Assembly (NCBI RefSeq): GCF_943181405.1
Contig: NZ_CALPBY010000001.1
Location: 186,001-250,000, forward strand
DNA: 64,000 nt
Direction: 5' to 3'
DNA from: Cellulosimicrobium sp. Marseille-Q4280
GTDB lineage: Bacteria; Actinomycetota; Actinomycetes; Actinomycetales; Cellulomonadaceae
Shown here: positions 17,704 through 25,357 of the stretch, in pieces
How positions within the stretch are numbered: position 1 is the first letter of the stretch
How the letters are laid out: every line of letters starts with the position of its first letter
Translations under genes and position numbers: made by a program
Notes under the pieces: model-generated
Database searches by the model: none
What the model was told of the DNA's origin: nothing
The model's input: only the letters and a program-made list of their open reading frames with translations

Positions 17704-18210
17704 ATGGGTGTGGGCGCGGACGAGGCGCGGGCCGGGGACGACCGAGGCCGTGACGAGACCCCCGACGAGCGGTCCGACCGCAACTGGGTGGAGCTGCTGC
17801 AGGAGCTGCGCGTCATGCAGACCGGCGTGCAGATCCTCACGGGCTTCCTGCTGACGCTGCCGTTCCAGGCGCGGTTCGCCGACCTCGACGAGTTCCAGGT
17901 GGGCGTGTACCTGACGCTGGTCGCGCTGTCCGTGCTGACGACGGGTCTGTTCGTCACGCCGGTGAGCATCCACCGGGCGCTGTTCCGCAAGCATCGCAAG
18001 CCCGAGCTGGTGACGCTGAGCGACCGTGTCACGCGTGCCGGGATCGTCGTCCTCGCCCTGGTCTTCACCGGGACGGTCCTGCTCGTCGTGGACGTCGTCG
18101 TGGGCCGGACGGCCGCGCTCTGGGCGAGCGGTGCGGTCCTGGCGCTGCTGGCGACGCTGTGGCTCGTCCTGCCGCGCGTCGCGGTACGCGACGCGGTCCG
18201 CGACGCCTGA
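17704..18210 (+). CDS. DUF6328 family four-helix membrane protein
   Basis: 168 aa. An acidic/basic N-terminus is followed by NWVELLQELRVMQTGVQILTG and four hydrophobic segments at about residues 50-70, 74-94, 116-136 and 140-160. This arrangement matches the DUF6328 proteins of actinobacteria, whose function is not known. Between helices two and three is the basic loop HRALFRKHRKPELVTLSDR. ATG 17704 follows GGAGGACGAC. It converges on narK; the inverted pair CGCCTGA (18204-18210) and TCAGGCG (18234-18240) contains both stop codons. Confidence 0.8.
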   Translation: MGVGADEARAGDDRGRDETPDERSDRNWVELLQELRVMQTGVQILTGFLLTLPFQARFADLDEFQVGVYLTLVALSVLTTGLFVTPVSIHRALFRKHRKPELVTLSDRVTRAGIVVLALVFTGTVLLVVDVVVGRTAALWASGAVLALLATLWLVLPRVAVRDAVRDA

Positions 18211-18233
18211 GCGAGACCGGCCGCCGTGCGGGG

Positions 18234-19499
18234 TCAGGCGGAGGCCGTTGCCTCGCGGGCCCGCACGCCCCGGCGGACCGGGCCGAGCGTGAAGAGGAGC
18301 GTCGCGAGCGCGGTGAGGGCGAGCAGCCCGAAGCCGAGCCCGTACGTCCCCTCGAGCTGGTAGACGGCGCCCATGAGCAGCGGCGGGATGAACCCGCCGA
18401 GGCCGCCCGCGGCGCCGACGAGGCCGGTCACGGCACCGACCTTGTCGGGCGGCGCGACCTTCGCGACGAGCGCGAACGTCGCGCCGGAGGACGCGCCGAG
18501 CGCCGCGGCCAGGCCGAGGAACGCGATGGTGCCGACCGGCACGAGGTCGGGCTGGAACGCGACGACGGCGGCGAGCGCCGTCACGACGACGAAGCACACG
18601 ACCGAGACCGGGACGCCGCCGAACCGGTCCGAGAGCGTGCCGCCGACGGGTCGCATGACGACGGCGAGCACGACGAAGCCCGCGGTGCGCGCCGCGGCGT
18701 CGGACACGGTGAGGTCGTAGGCGTTGACCAGGAAGGTGGGCAGGTAGACCGAGAACGCGACGAAGCCGCCGAACCCGACGGCGTACAACCACGAGAGCTG
18801 GAGCGTCACGGGCATCCGGAACGTCGACCACGTGCGGGCCCAGAAGCCGCCGGCGGCCCCGGCCGCGCGCCCGGGCGCGTCGCGCAGCAGCAGCCACGAC
18901 GCGACGGCGAACACCGCGAGGATCGCCGCGACGAGCAGGAACGGCGCCGCGTCGCCCCAGACGTCACGGATGCGGACGGTCGTGAACGCAGAGATCGCCG
19001 TGCCGCCCATGCCCATGCCGAAGATGCCGATCGCGGTGCCGCGCCGGGCCGGCGGGTACCACGCGTTGACGAAGGGCACGCCGACCGCGAACGCCGTGCC
19101 GCCGAGACCGAGGAAGAACCCACCGACGATCAGCGCGACGAAGCTGTCCGCGACGAGGCCCACGAACAGCACGGGCAGGATCGTGGCCGCGCTGACGAGC
19201 GGGAACATGAGGCGTGCGCCGAACCGGTCCGTGAGGGCCCCGACAGGGATGCGGCCGAGCGAGCCGACGACGACCGGCACCGCGACGAGGACCGAGACCT
19301 GGACGTCGGTGAGGTCGTACTGCTGCCCGTACGCGGCGCCGAGCGGGCTGATGAGCGCCCAGGCCCAGAAGTTCACGGCGAACCCGATGGTCGCCAGGGC
19401 GAGCATGAGCGTGGGGGAGGTGCTGGGTGCCGGTGGTCCGGCGGGGGCCTCGGGCGCGACGTGCCGGGGCGTCGCCGGGGTCTCGTCCTGCCGTGCCAT
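18234..19499 (-). CDS. narK: Nitrate/nitrite transporter NarK family (MFS)
   Basis: 421 aa with about 12 membrane segments. The nitrate-porter signatures are present: GGTAFAVGVPFVNAWYPP followed by GTAIGIFGMGMGG in the first half, and GATFALVAKVAPPDKVGAVTG with GLVGAAGGLGG in the second half. The soluble N-terminus (about 30 residues) is Pro/Ala-rich. CAGGAGCGGAC precedes ATG 19499. It is probably the nitrate uptake or nitrite export partner of NarGHI, although it is 11 kb away with unrelated genes between. Confidence 0.9.
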   Translation of the reverse strand: MARQDETPATPRHVAPEAPAGPPAPSTSPTLMLALATIGFAVNFWAWALISPLGAAYGQQYDLTDVQVSVLVAVPVVVGSLGRIPVGALTDRFGARLMFPLVSAATILPVLFVGLVADSFVALIVGGFFLGLGGTAFAVGVPFVNAWYPPARRGTAIGIFGMGMGGTAISAFTTVRIRDVWGDAAPFLLVAAILAVFAVASWLLLRDAPGRAAGAAGGFWARTWSTFRMPVTLQLSWLYAVGFGGFVAFSVYLPTFLVNAYDLTVSDAAARTAGFVVLAVVMRPVGGTLSDRFGGVPVSVVCFVVVTALAAVVAFQPDLVPVGTIAFLGLAAALGASSGATFALVAKVAPPDKVGAVTGLVGAAGGLGGFIPPLLMGAVYQLEGTYGLGFGLLALTALATLLFTLGPVRRGVRAREATASA

Positions 19500-19608
19500 G
19501 TCCGCTCCTGGGGGAGGTGCCCGTCCTCGGGCACGGGGAGGTTCGCCGTCGTCCACGCTATCGGCGTCGTCCCGGGCCCGCGCGACGAGCCGCCCGTAGC
19601 GTAGGGGC

Positions 19609-20313
19609 GTGCTCACCTGGCTCTTCGGCGGCGTCGCGCTGCTCAACGTCTACGCGCTGGTGCTCATCGTGCTGCGGGCCGTCGTCTACCGCACGACGGT
19701 CTACCGGCCGATGCTGCTCAACCTCGCGCTCTCGATCGTGCCCGTCTTCGTGCTCGGTGCGGTGGTCCTCGTCGACGCCGCGCTGCTCGCCGCGGGGGTG
19801 ACGTCGTGGGTCGTCGCGACGGTGGCCGTGCTGGGGACGCTCGTCTGGCTGGTCCTGCTGCCGAACGCCGGCTACCTCGTCACCGAGCTGAACCTCAACC
19901 ACCGCAAGGACGGCGAGGGGGTCCCGCTCTGGTACGACATCGTCGCGGTGCTGACGCTCGCGCTGTCCGGGGTGCTCAACACGGTCGTCAACGTGCTCGT
20001 CGCGCAGATGCTGTACGCCGTCGTGCGGTACCCCGAGGACGACGCCCCGTTCGCCCGGCCGGGGTCCTGGCTCGCCGTGGCCGCCGTGCTGGTCCTCGTC
20101 ACCGTCGGGATCTACCTCGGCCGCTACGTGCGGTTCAACAGCTGGGACCTGCTGCACCCCGCGCAGTTCGTGCGCAAGCTCGTGCGGCACCTGCGCGAAC
20201 CGGGGACGCTCGGCCAGGCCGTGCTGTTCTGCGTGCTGCACACGCTGCTGCTCGCCCTGGTCTACGCCGTCGTGGTGGGACCGATCACGACGGTGTTCGT
20301 CCGCGGGTCCTGA
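19609..20313 (+). CDS. DUF1361 family membrane protein
   Basis: 234 aa with about six membrane helices. Hallmarks of DUF1361 are LVLLPNAGYLVTELNLNHR after the third helix and the polar segment YVRFNSWDLLHP near the end. Function unknown. GTG 19609 follows TAGCGT at 19597-19602 with a 6-nt gap, so translation is probably leaderless. It is followed 33 bp later by a run of three envelope-protein genes, but the second leaderless promoter at 20334 separates them. Confidence 0.85.
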   Translation: MLTWLFGGVALLNVYALVLIVLRAVVYRTTVYRPMLLNLALSIVPVFVLGAVVLVDAALLAAGVTSWVVATVAVLGTLVWLVLLPNAGYLVTELNLNHRKDGEGVPLWYDIVAVLTLALSGVLNTVVNVLVAQMLYAVVRYPEDDAPFARPGSWLAVAAVLVLVTVGIYLGRYVRFNSWDLLHPAQFVRKLVRHLREPGTLGQAVLFCVLHTLLLALVYAVVVGPITTVFVRGS

Positions 20314-20346
20314 CGGCACCGCTCGCACCACCGTAGGATGCGCGGC

Positions 20347-21054
20347 GTGACCACGACGCCGCCTCGGGCCGCCCGCGCCGTGCCCGTGGCGCGAGCCCTC
20401 GTCGGCACGTGGCCCCGCCGGGCGGCCCTCGCGGCCGTGCTCGGCGTCGTGGTGGGCACGACGGCGGCCGGGGGCCTCGCGAAGCACGTCGCCGCCGACG
20501 CGGGGCCGGCCCGGGCCGCCGCCGGCGAGCCGGTCCCGACCGGGCCGTTCGACCTCACCGTGCGGTCGTGGTCCGTGACCGACGACGTGCAGGTCTCCGC
20601 GCTCGAGGACGCCGGCGCGGACGCGTGGCTGCTCGTGGTCGTGGGCGCGCTCGACACCGATCGTGAGTCGCGCCGCCTCGACGACACCGCCGTGACGCTC
20701 CCGGCGGAGCTGCCCGCCGGCCTGGCGCTCGTGGGCGAGGCGGAGCCGGACCGTCCCGAGACGACGCTGCTCGTGCGCGACGCCTCGCTCTACCCCGTCC
20801 TGCAGCCGGGCCTGCCCGAGGACGTCGCGCTCCTGTGGCCCGTGACGGTCGAGGACGCGGGCGCGGTGTCCGACGACCCGGCCACGCCCGACGAGCCGCT
20901 CACCGTGACCCTGCCGACGTTCCGGTACCGGGACATGACGATCGGGGGCGGGAGGCGGTGGGCCGAGACGGGCGCGGTGGTGCTCGTGGACGTCCTTCCC
21001 GGCGACGTGCCGGCGGACGTCGTGGACCCGCCGGAGGAGGAGGTCGACTGGTGA
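20347..21054 (+). CDS. Membrane-anchored extracytoplasmic protein of unknown function
   Basis: 235 aa from GTG 20347. A TAGGAT box at 20334-20339 overlaps the earlier in-frame ATG (20338), so that ATG is unlikely and a leaderless GTG start fits. A single hydrophobic segment at about residues 28-45 (AALAAVLGVVVGTTAAGGLA) anchors an outside domain beginning FDLTVRSWSVTDDVQVS, which alternates beta strands and acidic loops. I do not recognise the family. It overlaps the next gene by 4 nt and shares its plan (short inside tail, one helix, beta-rich outside domain). Confidence 0.7.
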   Translation: MTTTPPRAARAVPVARALVGTWPRRAALAAVLGVVVGTTAAGGLAKHVAADAGPARAAAGEPVPTGPFDLTVRSWSVTDDVQVSALEDAGADAWLLVVVGALDTDRESRRLDDTAVTLPAELPAGLALVGEAEPDRPETTLLVRDASLYPVLQPGLPEDVALLWPVTVEDAGAVSDDPATPDEPLTVTLPTFRYRDMTIGGGRRWAETGAVVLVDVLPGDVPADVVDPPEEEVDW

Positions 21055-21713
21055 GCGATCAGACCACCGAGGCGGCCGTCGTCGGGTCCGCGCGGCCGGC
21101 GCCGTCCGACGCGCCCGTGACCTCGCGGCCGCGGCGCGGCGACCGGGTCGTGACCGCCGTCCTGCTCGCCCTCGCCGTCGCGGTCGGGGCGGCGGTCTCG
21201 CGCGTCGACACGTGGTGGCCCACCCTCACGTCGACGACGACGCGCGGTGCCGTGGGCGAGGTCGTCACGGCGGGGCCCGTGCGCGTGCGGGTCGACGACG
21301 TCCGTACCGGCACGGTGCTCGAGGACGGCTTCGACACGCTCGCGACCGACGGCGTCTGGGTCGCCGTCGACCTCGCGGTGTCCGGCACGACGCAGGAGGC
21401 GGGCCTCGAGGTGCTGGAGCTGCGCGACGCCGACGGTCGTGACCACGAGGCCTCGCACCGGGTGCGCAACCCGATGATGAGCACGTTCGTGGACCCGGAC
21501 GTCCCCGAGGCGGGGACGGTCGTCGTCGAGGTCCCGGCCGAGGCGCTCGAGGGGGACGTCGTGCTGCGCGTGCTCACGGAGCACCAGGACGCGGACATCG
21601 ACCGCCCGCAGGCCGTCGCCGAGATCGACCTCGGCCGCGTCGGGCCGCCGCCGGACGGCGGCACCGTCGAGATGCTCGAGCCCGCGCTCGTCCCGGGCGG
21701 GTGGGGCGGTTGA
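21051..21713 (+). CDS. Membrane-anchored extracytoplasmic protein, DUF4352-like plan
   Basis: 220 aa. GTG 21051 overlaps the previous stop (GTGA). One membrane segment lies at about residues 33-50 (VVTAVLLALAVAVGAAVS). The outside domain (VRVDDVRTGTVLEDGFDTLATDGVWVAVDLAVSG split over two strands) has the look of DUF4352-type immunoglobulin-like lipoprotein domains: a loop, then W-V-A-V-D-L-x-V. No lipobox is present. It is the middle gene of a three-gene overlapping set; function unknown. Confidence 0.7.
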   Translation: MSDQTTEAAVVGSARPAPSDAPVTSRPRRGDRVVTAVLLALAVAVGAAVSRVDTWWPTLTSTTTRGAVGEVVTAGPVRVRVDDVRTGTVLEDGFDTLATDGVWVAVDLAVSGTTQEAGLEVLELRDADGRDHEASHRVRNPMMSTFVDPDVPEAGTVVVEVPAEALEGDVVLRVLTEHQDADIDRPQAVAEIDLGRVGPPPDGGTVEMLEPALVPGGWGG

Positions 21714-22288
21714 GCGGCGTCGGCGCCGGCGGCGTCGGATGGCGGCGCGCGAACCGCTGGTGGCTGGTGGTGCTCGTGGTCGCGCTCGCTGCGCTCGGCG
21801 CGCTCACCTGGCGCTCCGACGCCGTGCAGGGGTGGTGGGCGTCGGAGCCGCACCGCGGCCACACGGCGGACGACGAGGGCTGGGCGCAGGTCGGCGACGT
21901 GCGGGCCCGCCTCGCCGGGACCGAGGTCGTCGACTGGCTCGACGACGGCTACGACGGCCGCGTCGAGGCCCCGGACGGGTACACCCTGTGGGCCGTCGAC
22001 CTGTCGGTGCGCTCGGACGCCACGCCCGGCCCGGCGAGCGCGGAGGAGGCGTACTCCGCGTGCGAGGTCGTGCTCGTCGACACGTCGGGCCGCCAGTTCA
22101 CCGCAGGCGCGTCGTCGCTGCCCGGCATGCCGGTGACCGATTCGCCGGTGTGCACGGGTGCCGTCTCCAGCCGCGCCACGCAGTACGTCCTCACGCCCGA
22201 CGACGCCGAGCCCGCCGAGGTGCGCCTCGTCGAGCCGGAACTCCTGCCGGACTACTGGTCCTTGCCGGTCACCGCCGGGTCCGGCTGA
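21701..22288 (+). CDS. Membrane-anchored extracytoplasmic protein, third of the set
   Basis: 195 aa from GTG 21701; TTG 21710, which overlaps the previous stop as TTGA, is an equally good start. One membrane helix (WWLVVLVVALAALGALTW) is followed by an outside domain containing YTLWAVDLSVRSDATPG, again the W-A-V-D-L pattern of its upstream neighbour, and two Cys that may form a disulfide (SACEVV; SPVCTGA). The 3' end overlaps the convergent membrane-protein gene by 37 bp. Function unknown; the three genes are probably one operon and one structural family. Confidence 0.68.
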   Translation: MGRLSGVGAGGVGWRRANRWWLVVLVVALAALGALTWRSDAVQGWWASEPHRGHTADDEGWAQVGDVRARLAGTEVVDWLDDGYDGRVEAPDGYTLWAVDLSVRSDATPGPASAEEAYSACEVVLVDTSGRQFTAGASSLPGMPVTDSPVCTGAVSSRATQYVLTPDDAEPAEVRLVEPELLPDYWSLPVTAGSG

Positions 22289-23661
22289 CGCTCGCGCGAG
22301 AGCCGCGCCGCGCGTCGCGTGCGCAGCGCAGACGGCAGTCCCAGGTTGGCGAGCAGCGCGTCGGCCGCGGCGGCGAGCAGCACGGTCGTGAGCACCTGCA
22401 CGACGACCGTCGCGACGGTCTCGAGCGGGCCGATCACAGCGCGCCACGCGACGATGCCGGGCTGGCCGAGCACCGCCTGGGCCGCCGTGAGGACGGCCTG
22501 CTCGGCGAGCGTGAGCAGCGCGAACGCGACGCAGAACAGCAGGACCGCGCTCCAGCGGCTGCGCCACAGCATGCCGAGGGCGCCGACGAGGCCGCCGAAC
22601 CGCCGACCCGGGTCGAGCATGAAACCCCAGGCCGCCTGGGCGCGCTTCTCGCCGAGCGTGCGGTTGACCCGGTCGACGACACGCGTCGCGCGTCCGTCGG
22701 TGCCGTCCTGCGCCGCGCGCGTCCGCGCGGGGTCGACGACGTCGACCGCCTCGACCCCGTAGACGATCGTGCCGAGCGTGAGCCACGCGAGCGGCACCAC
22801 GAGCCCGGTGACGATCCCTGCGAGCAGGAGCGACGTCGTCGGACCGACGGCAGCGACCAGCGGCTCGAGGAGGTCCACGCGTGCGACGACGCCGTCCCAC
22901 CACGTCGTCACCTCGACGACGACGACGCGCGACGTCCACCACTCGCGGACGCTCCCGACGACCGCCGTCACGGTGAAGGCGCCGACGACGATCCAGACGA
23001 CCTCGCAGTACCCGGCGACGATGCGCACGGCGGCCGTGCGGGCGCTGCGTCGGGCCTCCCCGCCCGCCTCGACGACGCCCCGCTCCAGGCGCTTCGCGAG
23101 GCGCTCGAGGAGGGTACGGGCGAGCAGCGCGCCGGCCACGAGGAGCACGACGGTGAGCCCGAAGCCCTCGGGGATCGGGTCGGCGGTCTCGATCCCCGCA
23201 CCGGCGGCGAACGCGTGGTCGAGCGCGGCGGAGTCGACGTACGCCTGCCAGTCGGACGACAGGCCGCCGTAGAACTCGTAGATGACGAGGTACGGGACGA
23301 GCACCGACGCGATCGACCCGAGGAGCGCGCGCACCTCGATCCGGTCGCGGTCGTCCCGCGGCTCGCGGCGCAGGACGTGCAGCATGACGACGATCCCGAC
23401 GACCGTCGCGAGCGGCGAGAAGCACAGCACGAGCAGCCCGAGCTCACCCGACGACGGCGCGACCGTGAGCGCCGCCTGCAGCGCGAGCTCGTGGGCCACC
23501 TGGGCGAGCACCGCCACCGCGACGAGCGCGGGCCAGTGGCGCACGAGGAGGCGTCCGGCGTCGACGAGGACGCGCGAGCCCGCGCGCAGCACGGACGGCG
23601 CGGCCGGTGCGGCGCCGGCGTCGGGCGCGGGCGTCGAGGTCATCGGGACGGGGTCCGTCAC
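22252..23661 (-). CDS. Polytopic membrane protein of unknown function
   Basis: 469 aa with seven to eight hydrophobic segments, for example ALVAVAVLAQVAHELAL, LVLCFSPLATVVGIVVMLHV, GLTVVLLVAGALLA and VLLFCVAFALLTLAEQAVL. Long amphipathic stretches between them carry RTLLERLAKRLERGVVEAGG. No enzyme motif is seen. TACCCT at 23669-23674 lies 7 nt before GTG 23661, so a leaderless start is supported. The gene is convergent with the three-gene envelope set and overlaps its last gene by 37 bp; this arrangement may mean the two units oppose each other in expression. Confidence 0.72.
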   Translation of the reverse strand: MTDPVPMTSTPAPDAGAAPAAPSVLRAGSRVLVDAGRLLVRHWPALVAVAVLAQVAHELALQAALTVAPSSGELGLLVLCFSPLATVVGIVVMLHVLRREPRDDRDRIEVRALLGSIASVLVPYLVIYEFYGGLSSDWQAYVDSAALDHAFAAGAGIETADPIPEGFGLTVVLLVAGALLARTLLERLAKRLERGVVEAGGEARRSARTAAVRIVAGYCEVVWIVVGAFTVTAVVGSVREWWTSRVVVVEVTTWWDGVVARVDLLEPLVAAVGPTTSLLLAGIVTGLVVPLAWLTLGTIVYGVEAVDVVDPARTRAAQDGTDGRATRVVDRVNRTLGEKRAQAAWGFMLDPGRRFGGLVGALGMLWRSRWSAVLLFCVAFALLTLAEQAVLTAAQAVLGQPGIVAWRAVIGPLETVATVVVQVLTTVLLAAAADALLANLGLPSALRTRRAARLSRERQPDPAVTGKDQ

Positions 23662-23721
23662 GCGCGCCAGGGTACCGGGGCTGCGGGCCGGGGCCCGAGC
23701 TGGCTCACGACGAGCCGAGGA

Positions 23722-23988
23722 CTACGACAGGAAGCGCGTGACGACGCGCTTGGCCTCCTTGCCGGCGAACCGGCGGGCGAGGACGCCGACACCCGCGGCG
23801 ACGGCCGCGAACGTCACGGCGGAGACGATGCCGACCTCCTCGTCGTCGAGGTCCTTCGGCGCGTCGTGCCCCGTGACCTTCGCCCACACGAGCGTGACGA
23901 GCTTCTGCGCCGCCCAGCCAGCCGCGAACGTCAGCGCGACGGTCCCCACCTTGACGGCGAGGGTGGCCTTCTCCTCGGTGTCTGCCAC
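23722..23988 (-). CDS. DUF4235 domain protein
   Basis: 88 aa, start GTG 23988 with GGAGGAG 6 nt upstream. It has two hydrophobic segments (VGTVALTFAAGWAAQKLV and VSAVTFAAVAAGVGVLARRFA) and the family pattern TLVWAKVTGHDAPKDLDDEEVG. DUF4235 proteins are small actinobacterial membrane proteins of unknown role; a second one is encoded at 28368. It ends in TAG, a minority stop in this window. Confidence 0.8.
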   Translation of the reverse strand: MADTEEKATLAVKVGTVALTFAAGWAAQKLVTLVWAKVTGHDAPKDLDDEEVGIVSAVTFAAVAAGVGVLARRFAGKEAKRVVTRFLS

Positions 23989-24103
23989 GGGTGCTCCTCC
24001 ATCGGGTCGGCGGTCCCGGCGGGGCCGGGTGCTGCGCACCACCGTAGTCCCTGGCCTGCGTCGACGCCGTGCGGCAGCCACCGCGGTGTACGCTCGCCGG
24101 GAA

Positions 24104-24188
24104 CGACAGGGGAGCTCCCCGGGAGCTGAGAGTGCGGACCACCGCAGACCCTCGAACCTGATCCGGTTAGCACCGGTGGAGGAAGTCG
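24104..24188 (+). promoter_or_regulatory. TPP (THI-element) riboswitch
   Basis: The sequence has the conserved thi-box order: GGGGAGCTCC, CTGAGA (24126-24131), GACCCTCGAACCTGATCCGG (24147-24166), GTTAGCACCGGTGGAGGAAG. CGAC 24104-24107 can pair with GTCG 24185-24188 to close P1. It precedes a thiBPQ-type transporter by about 80 nt. Downstream, CCTCC (24244-24248) can pair with the GGAGG ribosome-binding site (24260-24264) of the first gene, suggesting control of translation initiation; that part is inference. Confidence 0.95.
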
Positions 24189-24268
24189 GGAATCTCGATC
24201 ACCCGTCCGCGTCGGCCTCCGCGCCGACGCTGGCGGATGGACCCCTCCTGAACGTCCGGGGAGGACAC

Positions 24269-25357
24269 ATGCAGCACACCACCCGTCGCCGAGCAGCGCG
24301 GCCCGGCCGTCACGTCACGACGGCGTCCCTCGCCGCGGTCACGCTCCTCGCCGCTGCCGCGTGCAGCGGGGGCGAGGACACGGCCGGGGGCGACGGCGCG
24401 TCGTCGGGCACCGTCACGCTCGTCACGCACGACTCCTTCGCGGTGAGCGACGACGTGCTCGCCGCGTTCGAGGAGGAGAGCGGGCTGACCGTCGAGCAGG
24501 TCGCCCCCGGCGACGGTGGCGCGCTCGTCAACCAGCTCGTGCTCACCAAGGGCTCGCCGCTCGGCGACGTCGTGTTCGGGATCGACAACTCGTTCGCGAC
24601 CCGCGCGATCGACGAGGGCGTGCTCGACCCGTACACGCCCGCCGACCTCCCGGCGTCCGCAGAGCCGTACGCCGTCGGCGACGGCGAGCTGACGCCCGTC
24701 GACGTCGGCGACGTGTGCGTCAACGTCGACCACGCGTGGTTCACCGAGGCCGGGGTGCCGGAGCCCGAGACGCTCGAGGACCTGGCGGAGCCCGCGTACC
24801 GGGACCTGCTCGTCGTGACCAACCCCGCGACGTCGTCGCCCGGGCTCGCGTTCCTCCTCGCGACCGTCGGCGCGTTCGGCGAGGACGGCTGGGAGCAGTA
24901 CTGGGCCGACCTGCGCGAGAACGGCGTCAAGGTCGTCGACGGCTGGTCCGACGCCTACTCCGTCGACTTCTCCGGCGGCGAGGGCGCGGGCGACCGCCCG
25001 CTCGTGCTGTCGTACTCGACCTCGCCCGCGTTCACGGTCTCCGAGGACGGGACGTCGTCGACGACGGGCGCGCTGCTCGACACGTGCTTCCGCCAGGTCG
25101 AGTACACGGGCGTCCTCGCCGGGGCCGAGAACCCCGAGGGCGCCCAGCAGCTCGTCGATTTCCTCGTGAGCGAGGCGTTCCAGGCCGACGTCCCGGGCCA
25201 GATGTACATGTACCCCGTCGACGACACCGTCGCGCTGCCCGCCGAGTGGGAGCAGTTCGCCCCGCTCGCCGACGAGCCGTTCGAGGTCGCGCCCGAGGAC
25301 ATCGACGCGCACCGCGACGAGTGGATCACGGCGTGGACGGCGACGGTCGTCGACTGA
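24269..25357 (+). CDS. thiB: Thiamine-type ABC transporter substrate-binding lipoprotein
   Basis: 362 aa. A lipoprotein signal ends LLAAAAC (Cys32). The mature protein is ThiB-like: VTLVTHDSFAVSDDVLAAFEE near the start, GDVVFGIDNSFATRA, DVGDVCVNVDHAWF, ATSSPGLAFL, and a C-terminal YMYPVDDTVALPAEW. It binds thiamine or a phosphate ester outside the membrane and delivers it to the permease. ATG 24269 has GGGGAGG 4 nt upstream. The TPP riboswitch upstream supports thiamine as the substrate. Confidence 0.93.
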   Translation: MQHTTRRRAARPGRHVTTASLAAVTLLAAAACSGGEDTAGGDGASSGTVTLVTHDSFAVSDDVLAAFEEESGLTVEQVAPGDGGALVNQLVLTKGSPLGDVVFGIDNSFATRAIDEGVLDPYTPADLPASAEPYAVGDGELTPVDVGDVCVNVDHAWFTEAGVPEPETLEDLAEPAYRDLLVVTNPATSSPGLAFLLATVGAFGEDGWEQYWADLRENGVKVVDGWSDAYSVDFSGGEGAGDRPLVLSYSTSPAFTVSEDGTSSTTGALLDTCFRQVEYTGVLAGAENPEGAQQLVDFLVSEAFQADVPGQMYMYPVDDTVALPAEWEQFAPLADEPFEVAPEDIDAHRDEWITAWTATVVD

